Shown here in pieces: positions 20,881 through 29,551 of a stretch of 64,000 nucleotides of DNA (positions within the stretch are counted from its first letter, which is position 1; each line of letters begins with the position of its first letter). The notes beneath the pieces were generated by a model, which made no database searches, was not told the DNA's origin, and saw only the letters and a list, made by a program, of their open reading frames with translations. Source of the DNA: Capsulimonas corticalis (GTDB taxonomy: Bacteria; Armatimonadota; Armatimonadia; Armatimonadales; Capsulimonadaceae); NCBI RefSeq assembly GCF_003574315.2, contig NZ_AP025739.1:868001-932000 (forward strand). The letters run 5' to 3'. Position numbers and translations under genes: made by a program.

Positions 20881-22383
20881 ATGTCCACCGATCTTCAAGA
20901 CCTGCCGGATTGGCGGGCGTTGTCCGAAAATTACGAGTGTCCGGAGTGGTTCCGAAACGCGAAGTTCGGGATCTGGGCGCACTGGGGTCCGCAGTGCGTG
21001 GGGGCGATGGGCGACCATTACGCTCCCAGCATCTACGGGGCGTATCCCGGCGACAAAACTTACGTCAAGGACGATACGATCTACTACGAACATATTCAGC
21101 GCTACGGGCACCCGTCGGAGCACGGCTTCAAGGATATCTGCCACAGCTGGAAGGCCGAAAAGTGGGATCCGGAGCATCTGATCGCTCTCTACAAACAGGC
21201 CGGCGCCAAATACTTCGTCTGCCTCGCCAATCACCACGACAACTTCGATAACTGGAACTCAAAGCACCAGCCCTGGAACTCGGTCAACGTCGGCCCCAAG
21301 CGCGACCTTGTCGGCGGCTGGGCCGCCGCCGCGCGCGCCGCGGGACTGCGCTTCGGCGCGACGCTCCACGGATGGCAGGCATGGAAGTATTACGGCAACG
21401 CCGCCGCCCATGACAAGACCGGCCCCTGGGCCGGCGTTCCCTACGACGGCGCGCTGACCAAAGCCGACGGCGCCGGGCAATGGTGGGACGGCCTCGATCC
21501 CAAAGACCTGTACGCCACGGACCAGGACCCTATAAGCGAGCCAGACGCCGCCTACACGGACAAGTGGAATCGGCGCATGCTCGATGTCATCGACCAATAT
21601 CAGCCCGACTTGCTTTATATCGACAACTGGGACCGCTCGGTCTACGGCGGCGCGCAGGGCGACGACGTGATCGCCCATTTCTACGAGCAGGGGACAAAGG
21701 ACGGCAAGATCGATGTCGTCTTCACGCGAAAGCATATGCCGGAATCGGAACGCCACCGGGCGCTCTGGAACGTCGAGCGTGGCCTGCTGGACGCCGTGCA
21801 GCCGCTGCCGTTCCAGACCGAGACCTGCATCGGCAACTGGCACTACCAGTACGGCGTCCGCTATAAGTCGAGCACGGACGCGATTCGCATGATGATCGAT
21901 GTCGTGAGCAAGAACGGCAACTTCCTGCTCAATATCCCACTCAAAGGCGACGGCAGCCCGGACATCATCGAAATCGAGCTCCTGAAAGACATCGCCGAAT
22001 GGATGGCGACCAATTCCGAAGCCATCTACGACACGCGCCCCTGGCGCGTCTTCGGCGAAACCGAAGCCGGCGCCGCCGCGACGGAAGCGCCCAGCTGGAA
22101 CGAAAACGAAAAGCTCACCGGTCTTCAGAACCAGATCCGCTACACATCCAAAGGCGACGCCCTCTACGCCTTCGTCCTGGCGGCGGCGTCCGGCGAGATC
22201 ACCCTGCCCAGCGTCCAGCCAGCCTCCCTCGAAGGCGCCTCCGTCCAGCAGCTCGGCCACGGCCCGATCCCGTTCCATATGGATGCTGAAGGACGATTGG
22301 TCCTGGAGCCGGCGACTATGGGCGCCGCGCGCGGCACGCATGCGGCGGCGGTCGTGTTCGAGTTGAAAGGGTTTGGAGTTTAG
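20881..22383 (+). CDS. Alpha-L-fucosidase-like glycoside hydrolase (GH29)
   Basis: A 500-residue enzyme expected to release terminal alpha-fucose. The GH29 barrel shows FGIWAHWGPQ (residues 29-38), CLANHHDNFDNW and the nucleophile region LLYIDNWDRS with Asp248. NGNFLLNIPLKGDGS closes the barrel, and a C-terminal beta domain follows. No signal peptide is seen, so it would act in the cytoplasm unless exported by another route. The start relies on a weak GAGG 12 nt upstream. The gene has its own promoter and converges with the GH127 gene. Confidence 0.9.
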   Translation: MSTDLQDLPDWRALSENYECPEWFRNAKFGIWAHWGPQCVGAMGDHYAPSIYGAYPGDKTYVKDDTIYYEHIQRYGHPSEHGFKDICHSWKAEKWDPEHLIALYKQAGAKYFVCLANHHDNFDNWNSKHQPWNSVNVGPKRDLVGGWAAAARAAGLRFGATLHGWQAWKYYGNAAAHDKTGPWAGVPYDGALTKADGAGQWWDGLDPKDLYATDQDPISEPDAAYTDKWNRRMLDVIDQYQPDLLYIDNWDRSVYGGAQGDDVIAHFYEQGTKDGKIDVVFTRKHMPESERHRALWNVERGLLDAVQPLPFQTETCIGNWHYQYGVRYKSSTDAIRMMIDVVSKNGNFLLNIPLKGDGSPDIIEIELLKDIAEWMATNSEAIYDTRPWRVFGETEAGAAATEAPSWNENEKLTGLQNQIRYTSKGDALYAFVLAAASGEITLPSVQPASLEGASVQQLGHGPIPFHMDAEGRLVLEPATMGAARGTHAAAVVFELKGFGV

Positions 22384-22392
22384 AGGTCTATT

Positions 22393-22433
22393 CCCCCGGT
22401 TTTCGCGTTCTCCCGTGCGCGAAGCGCCGGGGG
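22393..22433. terminator. Bidirectional terminator hairpin between GH29 and GH127 genes
   Basis: CCCCCGG/CCGGGGG outer stem and TTCGCG/CGCGAA inner stem, with the loop between 22408 and 22417. A partial second copy of the right arm follows at 22448-22470. Confidence 0.55.
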
Positions 22434-22473
22434 TAAGTCACTCGGGTCGCGCGAAGCGCGGGGGTAGGCCCCA

Positions 22474-24372
22474 TCACCCCCTCTTCACCCAAACCGCCAT
22501 CGCCCCCGCCCCGCGATTCGCCCACGCATAATACGGAATCGCGGTGACGGCCCGCGCCTCTAACTCCGCCTCGCCACTTTCGGAAGCCTCACGATAAAGC
22601 GCCCCCGCCCAATCCTTCTCATTGACGACTCCCGCGTCGCCGCGCAGGGCGACGACGCCGCCCAGCAGTCCCTGGTCGAGTTCAGGAGTGAACTTGGAAG
22701 TGGGAGTGATGCGAATGTCGCGCACATCCACAAATGGGTTGTCTTCCTGTTCGAAGCAGTAGACCAGCGGGCCGCGCATCAGCGCGACTCGTCCGAACAG
22801 CGACGTCGCGCGGGGGTGGGCGACGATTTGGCGGACCGGCATCGGCAGGTCGAGAACGATCACATCGCCGATCTTCCATTCTCCCGTCAGACGGGCATAA
22901 TCGCCGGCCACGGGATTTGGGAGCGCCTCGTCGTTGATGGACAGGGAAACATCACGCGCCCATGCGGGAAGGCGCAAGGCGATCGAGAATTTCCCCTCAG
23001 ACTGAACCGTGATCTGGATGCGGCCGTCCCAGGGATAGTTCGTCTCCTGAATGAGCTGGACCTCACGCGCTTCCTGCGTTTCGTCGGCGGGCAATGTGAG
23101 ATGCGCCTCTCCGGACGCGTAGAGGTTGACGAAGACACAACCGGGTGCGACGGAATAGAAGTAGCCAGGCAGCTGCGCGAACAGGCGCGCCATATTTGGC
23201 GGGCAGCAGGCGCAGCCGAACCATGCCTGGCGGCGCTGCGTCCCGTCGTCGCCCAGGACGTTCTGGTAATAGTAGCTCTGGCCGTCCAAAGAAATTCCGG
23301 AGAGAAAGCCATTGTAGAGGGACAGCTCGATCAGATCCGCGTACTTCGCATCCTGCTCCTGGACGAGCATCCGGGCGCTCCACATGATGGAGCCGACCGT
23401 GGCGCATGTCTCGGCGTAGGCGCGGTCCGGCAGTTCATAGTCGGCGCCGAACGCCTCGTTGTCCCAGCGCGGGCCGATGCCTCCCGTAATGTACATCAGC
23501 GCCTGCGTCATATTCGCCCAAAGACGCTCCAGCAGAGCGCCTAACGCCGGCTCGTCCGTCTCGGCGTAGACATCCGCGACGCCAGCCATCAGATAGACCG
23601 CGCAGACCGCGTGGCCGACAAGACGGTCGTATTCGCGGATGGGAAGAAATGGATATTCAGCGCCATTGATGCGTCCCATCCCCCGGCGCGCGTCGAGCTG
23701 GTACCGCGCCGATTCCAAATACCGGCGCTCGCCCGTAATTCGAAACAGCTCCACCAGTCCCATCTCGACTTCCGGGTGAGCGTCCACGCCGTGCTTTTGC
23801 CCCTCGCCGGGACCGATGGCGACCGCGATATGATCGGCCAGACGCTTTGCGACGGCGATCAGTCGTTCCGATCCCGTCGCGCGGTAGTGCGCGACGGCGG
23901 CCTGGAAGAAGTGGCCGGCGGAATAAAGTTCGTGATGGTTGTTGCCCTCCGTGTTGATAGTCGCCCAGCGCTCGGGGGCGCGGTCGAACATAAAGGCCGT
24001 GTTCAGATAACCATCCGTGTCCTGCGCCCCCTCGATCAGCGCGACCGCGCTTTCGATCCGCGCTTCCAGCTCAGGAAGCGGCCCCGACGCCAGCGCCCAG
24101 ATCGCCGCCTCCAGCCATTTGTAAAGGTCGGTATCGGCGAAGACCCATCCACGAAACTTCAGCCCCTCCTGCCCGGCGGCGCGCCGGAAATTGTCCAGAC
24201 ACCCCGTTTCCTCAAGCTGGAGATATTGCGTGGGCAGCGTCCGAACGCGATTGGTTTCGAGCCGAGGCGCCCAGAAAGCGTCGGTCAATTGGACGGCGGA
24301 AACCGGGGCGAGCTGCGGCGAAGGGAACGCGCCGCCGCGCGTATCAAAGATGAGGGCGTCTGGTTTGGTCAC
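22474..24372 (-). CDS. Beta-L-arabinofuranosidase-family protein (GH127, DUF1680)
   Basis: A 632-residue alpha/alpha-barrel glycosidase. The GH127 zinc/catalytic centre is visible: Glu321 and Cys323 in YAETCATVG, and Cys389/Cys390 in GCACCPPNMARL, matching Glu338/Cys340/Cys417/Cys418 of Bifidobacterium HypBA1, where the Cys417 thiolate is the nucleophile. No signal peptide, so probably intracellular processing of imported oligosaccharide. The frame begins with TTG at 24423, but GTG at 24372 with AAAGG 7 nt upstream is the better start. It forms a saccharide-use block with the GH29, GH13 and GH2 genes. Confidence 0.92.
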   Translation of the reverse strand: MTKPDALIFDTRGGAFPSPQLAPVSAVQLTDAFWAPRLETNRVRTLPTQYLQLEETGCLDNFRRAAGQEGLKFRGWVFADTDLYKWLEAAIWALASGPLPELEARIESAVALIEGAQDTDGYLNTAFMFDRAPERWATINTEGNNHHELYSAGHFFQAAVAHYRATGSERLIAVAKRLADHIAVAIGPGEGQKHGVDAHPEVEMGLVELFRITGERRYLESARYQLDARRGMGRINGAEYPFLPIREYDRLVGHAVCAVYLMAGVADVYAETDEPALGALLERLWANMTQALMYITGGIGPRWDNEAFGADYELPDRAYAETCATVGSIMWSARMLVQEQDAKYADLIELSLYNGFLSGISLDGQSYYYQNVLGDDGTQRRQAWFGCACCPPNMARLFAQLPGYFYSVAPGCVFVNLYASGEAHLTLPADETQEAREVQLIQETNYPWDGRIQITVQSEGKFSIALRLPAWARDVSLSINDEALPNPVAGDYARLTGEWKIGDVIVLDLPMPVRQIVAHPRATSLFGRVALMRGPLVYCFEQEDNPFVDVRDIRITPTSKFTPELDQGLLGGVVALRGDAGVVNEKDWAGALYREASESGEAELEARAVTAIPYYAWANRGAGAMAVWVKRG

Positions 24373-24531
24373 TGGGATGCCTTTGAGATGGAATAACGTG
24401 CGCCGCGATCCCCGAGGCGACAAATCTCATTGTATACGAAAGCAAGAGATCGTGCTAGAGGAGAAAATCACAGATATACGGGACAATCGTGACTACGCAA
24501 ATCCGCCGATTGCGCGAGAACGTCAGGATTC

Positions 24532-27500
24532 TCAAACCCGCTTCAGATACCCCTGCGACGACACCACGTACCCCTCCTCCAAAAACGCCGCCGCCATCGC
24601 TGTCTCGCGCGGGTGTTCGCCGTTGACTTCCTCGATTAAGACGGCGCGCCTTCTCCCGTTGCCGACTTCGCCGGCGAGGGCGCGGGCGATTTCGAGGGCG
24701 ACGGCGCTGGGGTCGCGTTCGGGGACGTTGTCCAGAAAGGTGGTGAGCTGGCGTTCGCTTTTGGGGAGCCAGGCGGCGAGAGAGCCGTCGACGAGGATGA
24801 CGATGGAGCCGGCGATGCGCATGGGTTTGCGGCCTTCCTGGACAACGTCGGGCCAGGGGAGCGCGGCGCCGTAGGGATTGGCGGGATCGACGGTGCTCAG
24901 TAAGATCGTTTGGGGCTGGTTTTCGGGCTCGCGGAGGCCGCGCAGGCGGTCCACGGCGCCGGGGAGGGCGAACTGGGTCGCGCCGAGGCCGGCGACGAAG
25001 TAGCCTCGGCGCACCGCGCCGGCGTCCTCCATGGCTTTCAGGACACCGTAGACACTGCTGAAGCCGCCGGCGATGCCTTCGGCCTGGACGGCTTCGCGAG
25101 TGACGAGGCCATAGCGATCCAGGAGTAAGTTCGTGCGGGCGGCGAGGCGCTCGGTGGGCGTCGGCTCGTCGTAGATCAGGCTGCTGACAAGGGACCAGCG
25201 GCCGGAAGCCTCGGCCTGGGTCGCGTGGCCGGACAGGGCGGAGGCGCCGAGGCGGCTGCCGGGGCGCATCGCGCGGCCCGTGCCGGCGTAGCCGCGTCCA
25301 GGCCGTTGAGGGCGTTCTGGACGCTGGGGGCGGCCCGCGCGATGCGGGTGGCAGTAGGCGCGCAGCGCGTGAAGAGAGTCGTTGGTGACTTCGCCGGCCC
25401 AGACGAGGTCCCAGAGCGCGGCGAGGACATCCGGCGGGAATGAGCCGACGGCTTGGAGAAGCTGCGGGAAGAACGAGGCGCCGCGCGCCGCCAGATGCGC
25501 GCGGATCTTGTCGTGCATCTCGGACGATGGCCGGTCATCGGGCGCAGTCTGGCCCCCCAGTAAGTACGGCGCGTCATCGGCAAGATAAAAGCTGATCCGG
25601 CCGTCGTGCTGCCCGAGGGACTCGCAGCCGATCCAGAAGATCGCGCCCGACGCCATCAGTTCGTCGAGCGCGCGGGAGTCGTAGTCGGCGACGCGCGCGG
25701 GCAGGATATGCGTCTCCAGCACGGAGGCGGGAATGCTTGAACCCTGGAGCTGGGTGATCGCCTGAGCAGTCGCGTTCGGGCCGCGACGCGGGGTTTCGAC
25801 GTTCTGCCAGTGGACATAGAGACGGCCGAGGGCGCTTTGATCGACCGGCTCGACTTCGTGGCGAAGGCGCGCGAGCGACTTCTGGCGCAGGGCGCGCAGC
25901 ACGCCCGGATCGCACCACTCCTCGCCCGTCCCGCCGGGCCGGAACTCGCCTTCGACAATCTTCCCAGACGACGACATGCGGTTTAAGATGGCGGCGACGG
26001 GCGCGACGCCGATGGAATAGCGCCGGGCGATATCGGCGGTCTGGAAAGGTCCGTGCGTGCGGCTGTAACGTGAGACCAAATCGCCAAGCGGATCGCGCGT
26101 GTACTCCAAAAAGGCTTCGGGCAGGCCTGGCGGCGGCGGAATGCCCAGAGCGTCCCGGTACTTACCGGCGTCCTCGGCGGCGATCCAGCGCGTTTCTCCG
26201 GCGATGGGGAGAGGGATCACACGTCGATCGCGCTCCAATTGCGCGAGCCATGGATCGACCAGTGTTTTGTCGGTGACGCGCGCTTCGATCTCCGCGCGGG
26301 ACAGATCGCCCAGGCGGATGAACAGATCATTCAGGCCGTCGGCGTGACGCGCGGCGCGCTCGGGCGTCAGATGCGCCAGGTAAAGTTCGAGCTCCGTCAG
26401 CGAGTCGGCGTCCAGCAGTTCGCGCAGTTCGACTTCTCCGAGCAGCTCGCGCAATTGCGACGGATCGACGCTCAGCGCCTGCGCGCGCCGCTCGGCCAGC
26501 GGCGCATCGCCCTCATAGATGAAGTTTGCGACGTAGTTAAACATCAGCGCGGAGGCAAACGGCGACGGCGTGCGCGTCGTCACGGTCACGACGCGCACCG
26601 CGCGCGTGCGGATCTCGGTCAGCAGCTCTTGCAGCGCGGGCATATCGAAGACATCGCGCAGGCATTCGCGGTAGGTCTCCAGAATGATCGGAAAACCGCC
26701 GTACTTGATCGTCGCCTGCAAAAGCTCGGCGGAGCGTTTGCGCTGCTGCCAGAGCGGCGCGCGCTGCCCGGGAAACTTGCGCGGCAGCAGCAAGGCGCGC
26801 GCGGCGTTCTCACGGAACCGAGAAGCGAACAGCGCGACGGCGGGCGCGCCCTGCCCCGCTTGACGCGCGGCGCCGCCCGCGCCGAGCTGCCGCACCACCA
26901 GGTCTTCGATCTCTTCCGGATCGGGAAGCACGGTTTCGGCGCTGGGCGGCTCGTCGGCTTCGGGGAAGCGCACGACAATGCCGTCGTCGGTCCAGAGCAC
27001 GTCGATCTCGTAGTCGGTCATCTCGCGGACAATCGCGCCGATCGCCATCGCCCACGGCGCATGGACTTTCGAGCCGAAGGGGCTGAGGATGCAGACTCGC
27101 CAGTCACCCATATCGTCTTTGTAAGACTCGATCACGATGGTCTTGTCGTCCGGGACCGCGCCCGCCGCTTCCTCCTGGTCGCGCAGATACTGGATCAGAT
27201 TCTTCGCCGCCAGCGCATCCAGCATATGCTTCTCGATCAGGAGCTGGGTGGCGTCCTCATCGGACAATCCGCGCAGCGTTCGGGTCAAGGCGCCGATGGC
27301 GCGGCCGAACTCCAGGGGCCGCCCCGCCGATTCGCCGTGCCAGAAGGGCATTTTGCCGGGGACTCCGGGCGCGGGCGAGACGATCACCCGGTCATGGGTG
27401 ATCTCTTCAATCCGCCAGGAGCTCGCGCCGAGCAGAAAGACATCGCCGGTCTTGCTCTCGAAGACCATCTCTTCGTCCAATTCGCCGACACGCCCTTTGC

Positions 27501-29322
27501 CCTTCTCGGCGCCCAGTAAAAAGACGCCATACAGACCACGGTCTGGGATGGTCCCGCCATTAGTGATGGCGATTCTCTTGGCCCCTTCGCGGCTGTGCAC
27601 GGTGTTGTTGATCCGGTCCCAGGTGATGCGCGGGCGCAGTTCGGCGAAATCGTCCGAGGGGTAACGGCCGCTGAGCATGTCCAGCACTTCGATAAACATC
27701 GTGCGCGGCAGCTCGGCGAAGGGCGCGCTCCGGCGAATGACGCGTTCCAAATCGTCCACCCGCCAATCGTCCATCGCCACCATCGCCACGATCTGCTGCG
27801 CCAGCACATCCAGCGGGTTGCGCGGATAGCGCATCTGCTCGACCGCGCCCTGAATCATCCGATCCGTCAGCGCCGCGCACGCGAGCAGGTCGCCGCGATA
27901 CTTGGGCAGAATGACGCCTTTGCTAAGGCCCCCGACATGGTGCCCCGCGCGCCCAATTCTTTGCAAAGCGCTCGAAACGCTCGGCGGCGCCTCGACCTGG
28001 ATCACCAGATCGATCGCGCCCATATCGATCCCCAATTCCAAAGACGATGTCGCCACCATCGCGGGCAGCCGCCCGGACTTCAGCTCATCCTCAATCATCA
28101 TTCTTTGCTCACGCGCGATCGATCCATGGTGCGCGTGGACGATCTCCTCCCCCGCCAGCTCATTGAGCGCCGCCGCCAGCCGCTCGGCCAATCTTCGGCT
28201 ATTCACAAAGATCAGCGTGGAGCGATGCTGTTTGATCAAATCTAAGATCAAGGGATGGATCGCCGGCCAGATACTTGTCCGGGTGTCGCCCTGCGACGCC
28301 GGGCCGCTCGGGATTTCTTGTATTTCTCCCAGCTTCGCCATATCTTCCACGGGGACTTCGACGCGCAGGTCGAGCATGCGGCCCGCGCCGGCGTCGATGA
28401 TTTGGATGGGGCGAAGAAGATGCCCCCCGGCCCCCACAGGGGGAGCAGAACCCAGCGCATCCACCACAGCCTCTAAGTCAGAGACATCCTCATCCCTACT
28501 GTTTGCCTCTTTCTCCTTACCATCCAAGCCTGCAAGGGCTGCGAACTCATGCTCTGCTCCCCCTGTGGGGGCCGGGGGGCATCCGGGGTCTTCCTCTACT
28601 ATTTGTGAGAGGGGATTTTGAAACCCGCCCAAAAACCGAGCCACCTCGTCCAGCGGCCGTTGCGTCGCCGACAGGCCAATGCGTTGGAACCCATGCGGCG
28701 CCGTCAGTTCCTCCAAGCGCTCCAAAGACAGGCTCAAATGCACGCCGCGCTTGGTGGAGACCATCGCGTGGATCTCGTCGATGATCACCCAGTGGATCGA
28801 CCGCAGAGTCTCGCGGGCGTTGCTGGTGAGCATCAGAAAGAGCGACTCGGGGGTCGTGATTAAGATGTCGGCGGGGGTGCGGTTGAACTGGGCGCGCTCT
28901 TTGCTGGGCGTATCGCCGGTGCGGATCGCGACCGTGGGCGGATGCGCGGGGACTTCCATCCGCTCGGCGTAGCGTGAGACGCCGACCAAGGGCGCGCGCA
29001 GGTTGCGCTCGACATCGACGGCCAGGGCCTTGAGCGGGGAGATGTAAAGCACTCGGCAGCGCTGGGGCGGCGGGGGGACGGGGTCGAACATGATCCGATC
29101 GATGGCCGAGAGAAACGCCGTGAGGGTTTTGCCGGAGCCCGTGGGGGCGAGGATCAGGGTCGATTGGCCGCTTTGGATCGCGGGCCAGCCGAGCTGCTGC
29201 ACGCGTGTCGGCTCCGGAAAGGAGCTGGTGAACCAGGAGCGAACGGGATCGTGGAAACCGTTCAGGGCGTCGAGCGGATTGGGGGCGCCGCCTTCGCGGA
29301 CGGACCGTTTGACTCTGGGCAT
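24532..29322 (-). CDS. lhr: Large helicase-related protein Lhr, with in-frame insertion
   Basis: A 1596-residue SF2 3'-5' DNA helicase implicated in DNA repair. RecA1 has Walker A APTGSGKT (residues 59-66), DEIH (182-185) and LSATQRP. RecA2 carries VATSSLELGIDMG and LQRIGRAGHH. A winged-helix and Lhr-specific beta-barrel region follows, and a long C-terminal domain (about 900-1596) makes this the full-length Lhr architecture (E. coli Lhr is 1538). Between RecA1 and RecA2, residues about 247-301 are a low-complexity Pro/Gly/Ala- and acid-rich insert encoded by a palindromic element. The normal sequence resumes at IQIIDAGAGRMLDLRVEVP. The frame is intact, so the gene is probably functional. GAGAT precedes the ATG. 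Confidence 0.95.
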   Translation of the reverse strand: MPRVKRSVREGGAPNPLDALNGFHDPVRSWFTSSFPEPTRVQQLGWPAIQSGQSTLILAPTGSGKTLTAFLSAIDRIMFDPVPPPPQRCRVLYISPLKALAVDVERNLRAPLVGVSRYAERMEVPAHPPTVAIRTGDTPSKERAQFNRTPADILITTPESLFLMLTSNARETLRSIHWVIIDEIHAMVSTKRGVHLSLSLERLEELTAPHGFQRIGLSATQRPLDEVARFLGGFQNPLSQIVEEDPGCPPAPTGGAEHEFAALAGLDGKEKEANSRDEDVSDLEAVVDALGSAPPVGAGGHLLRPIQIIDAGAGRMLDLRVEVPVEDMAKLGEIQEIPSGPASQGDTRTSIWPAIHPLILDLIKQHRSTLIFVNSRRLAERLAAALNELAGEEIVHAHHGSIAREQRMMIEDELKSGRLPAMVATSSLELGIDMGAIDLVIQVEAPPSVSSALQRIGRAGHHVGGLSKGVILPKYRGDLLACAALTDRMIQGAVEQMRYPRNPLDVLAQQIVAMVAMDDWRVDDLERVIRRSAPFAELPRTMFIEVLDMLSGRYPSDDFAELRPRITWDRINNTVHSREGAKRIAITNGGTIPDRGLYGVFLLGAEKGKGRVGELDEEMVFESKTGDVFLLGASSWRIEEITHDRVIVSPAPGVPGKMPFWHGESAGRPLEFGRAIGALTRTLRGLSDEDATQLLIEKHMLDALAAKNLIQYLRDQEEAAGAVPDDKTIVIESYKDDMGDWRVCILSPFGSKVHAPWAMAIGAIVREMTDYEIDVLWTDDGIVVRFPEADEPPSAETVLPDPEEIEDLVVRQLGAGGAARQAGQGAPAVALFASRFRENAARALLLPRKFPGQRAPLWQQRKRSAELLQATIKYGGFPIILETYRECLRDVFDMPALQELLTEIRTRAVRVVTVTTRTPSPFASALMFNYVANFIYEGDAPLAERRAQALSVDPSQLRELLGEVELRELLDADSLTELELYLAHLTPERAARHADGLNDLFIRLGDLSRAEIEARVTDKTLVDPWLAQLERDRRVIPLPIAGETRWIAAEDAGKYRDALGIPPPPGLPEAFLEYTRDPLGDLVSRYSRTHGPFQTADIARRYSIGVAPVAAILNRMSSSGKIVEGEFRPGGTGEEWCDPGVLRALRQKSLARLRHEVEPVDQSALGRLYVHWQNVETPRRGPNATAQAITQLQGSSIPASVLETHILPARVADYDSRALDELMASGAIFWIGCESLGQHDGRISFYLADDAPYLLGGQTAPDDRPSSEMHDKIRAHLAARGASFFPQLLQAVGSFPPDVLAALWDLVWAGEVTNDSLHALRAYCHPHRAGRPQRPERPQRPGRGYAGTGRAMRPGSRLGASALSGHATQAEASGRWSLVSSLIYDEPTPTERLAARTNLLLDRYGLVTREAVQAEGIAGGFSSVYGVLKAMEDAGAVRRGYFVAGLGATQFALPGAVDRLRGLREPENQPQTILLSTVDPANPYGAALPWPDVVQEGRKPMRIAGSIVILVDGSLAAWLPKSERQLTTFLDNVPERDPSAVALEIARALAGEVGNGRRRAVLIEEVNGEHPRETAMAAAFLEEGYVVSSQGYLKRV
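28419..28583. repeat. 165-bp in-frame palindromic element (REPIN/RPE-like) inside lhr
   Basis: Two perfect 31-bp inverted arms, 28419-28449 and 28553-28583, enclose a 103-bp centre. Each arm itself holds a hairpin with core CCCCCTGTGGGGG (or its complement). The whole unit is 165 bp, exactly 55 codons, and keeps the lhr frame. It encodes GCPPAPTGGAE at one end and SAPPVGAGGH at the other. Confidence 0.85.
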
Positions 29323-29346
29323 CGGGATCTCTTTCTACTAATCATT

Positions 29347-29352
29347 GCATTG
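29347..29352 (-). promoter_or_regulatory. -10 box (TACAAT) of lhr
   Basis: TACAAT on the minus strand, about 25 nt before the lhr ATG. No clear -35 is seen. Confidence 0.4.
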
Positions 29353-29433
29353 TACCCATCACGGTCGGCCGCTATTCATGAACAAAGCGCCATCTCGCTG
29401 CGCCACTATTTCGAGAAACACCACGGAAACATA

Positions 29434-29463
29434 TTGACGCCGAGCGGCGATGAGTGCTACACT
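29434..29463 (+). promoter_or_regulatory. Sigma-70 promoter of amt-glnK
   Basis: TTGACG (29434-29439), an 18-nt spacer and TACACT (29458-29463). The predicted start at about 29470 gives a leader of about 80 nt, with a small GCCGA/TCGGC hairpin near 29490. No sigma-54 site is seen here, unlike many proteobacterial amt operons. Confidence 0.7.
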
Positions 29464-29551
29464 TCCAAGCCCCTCATTGTGGATGGGCCGAGACGTGTCG
29501 GCGTTTGCGGCGCTGCAAACCGAACATTTAACCTCAGGATAAAACATAGCA

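Noticed and set aside
29440-29551. Riboswitch or sigma-54 control of amt-glnK
   Set aside because: The leader is short and lacks a recognisable glnA-type motif. A good sigma-70 promoter is present and no GG-N10-GC site fits.
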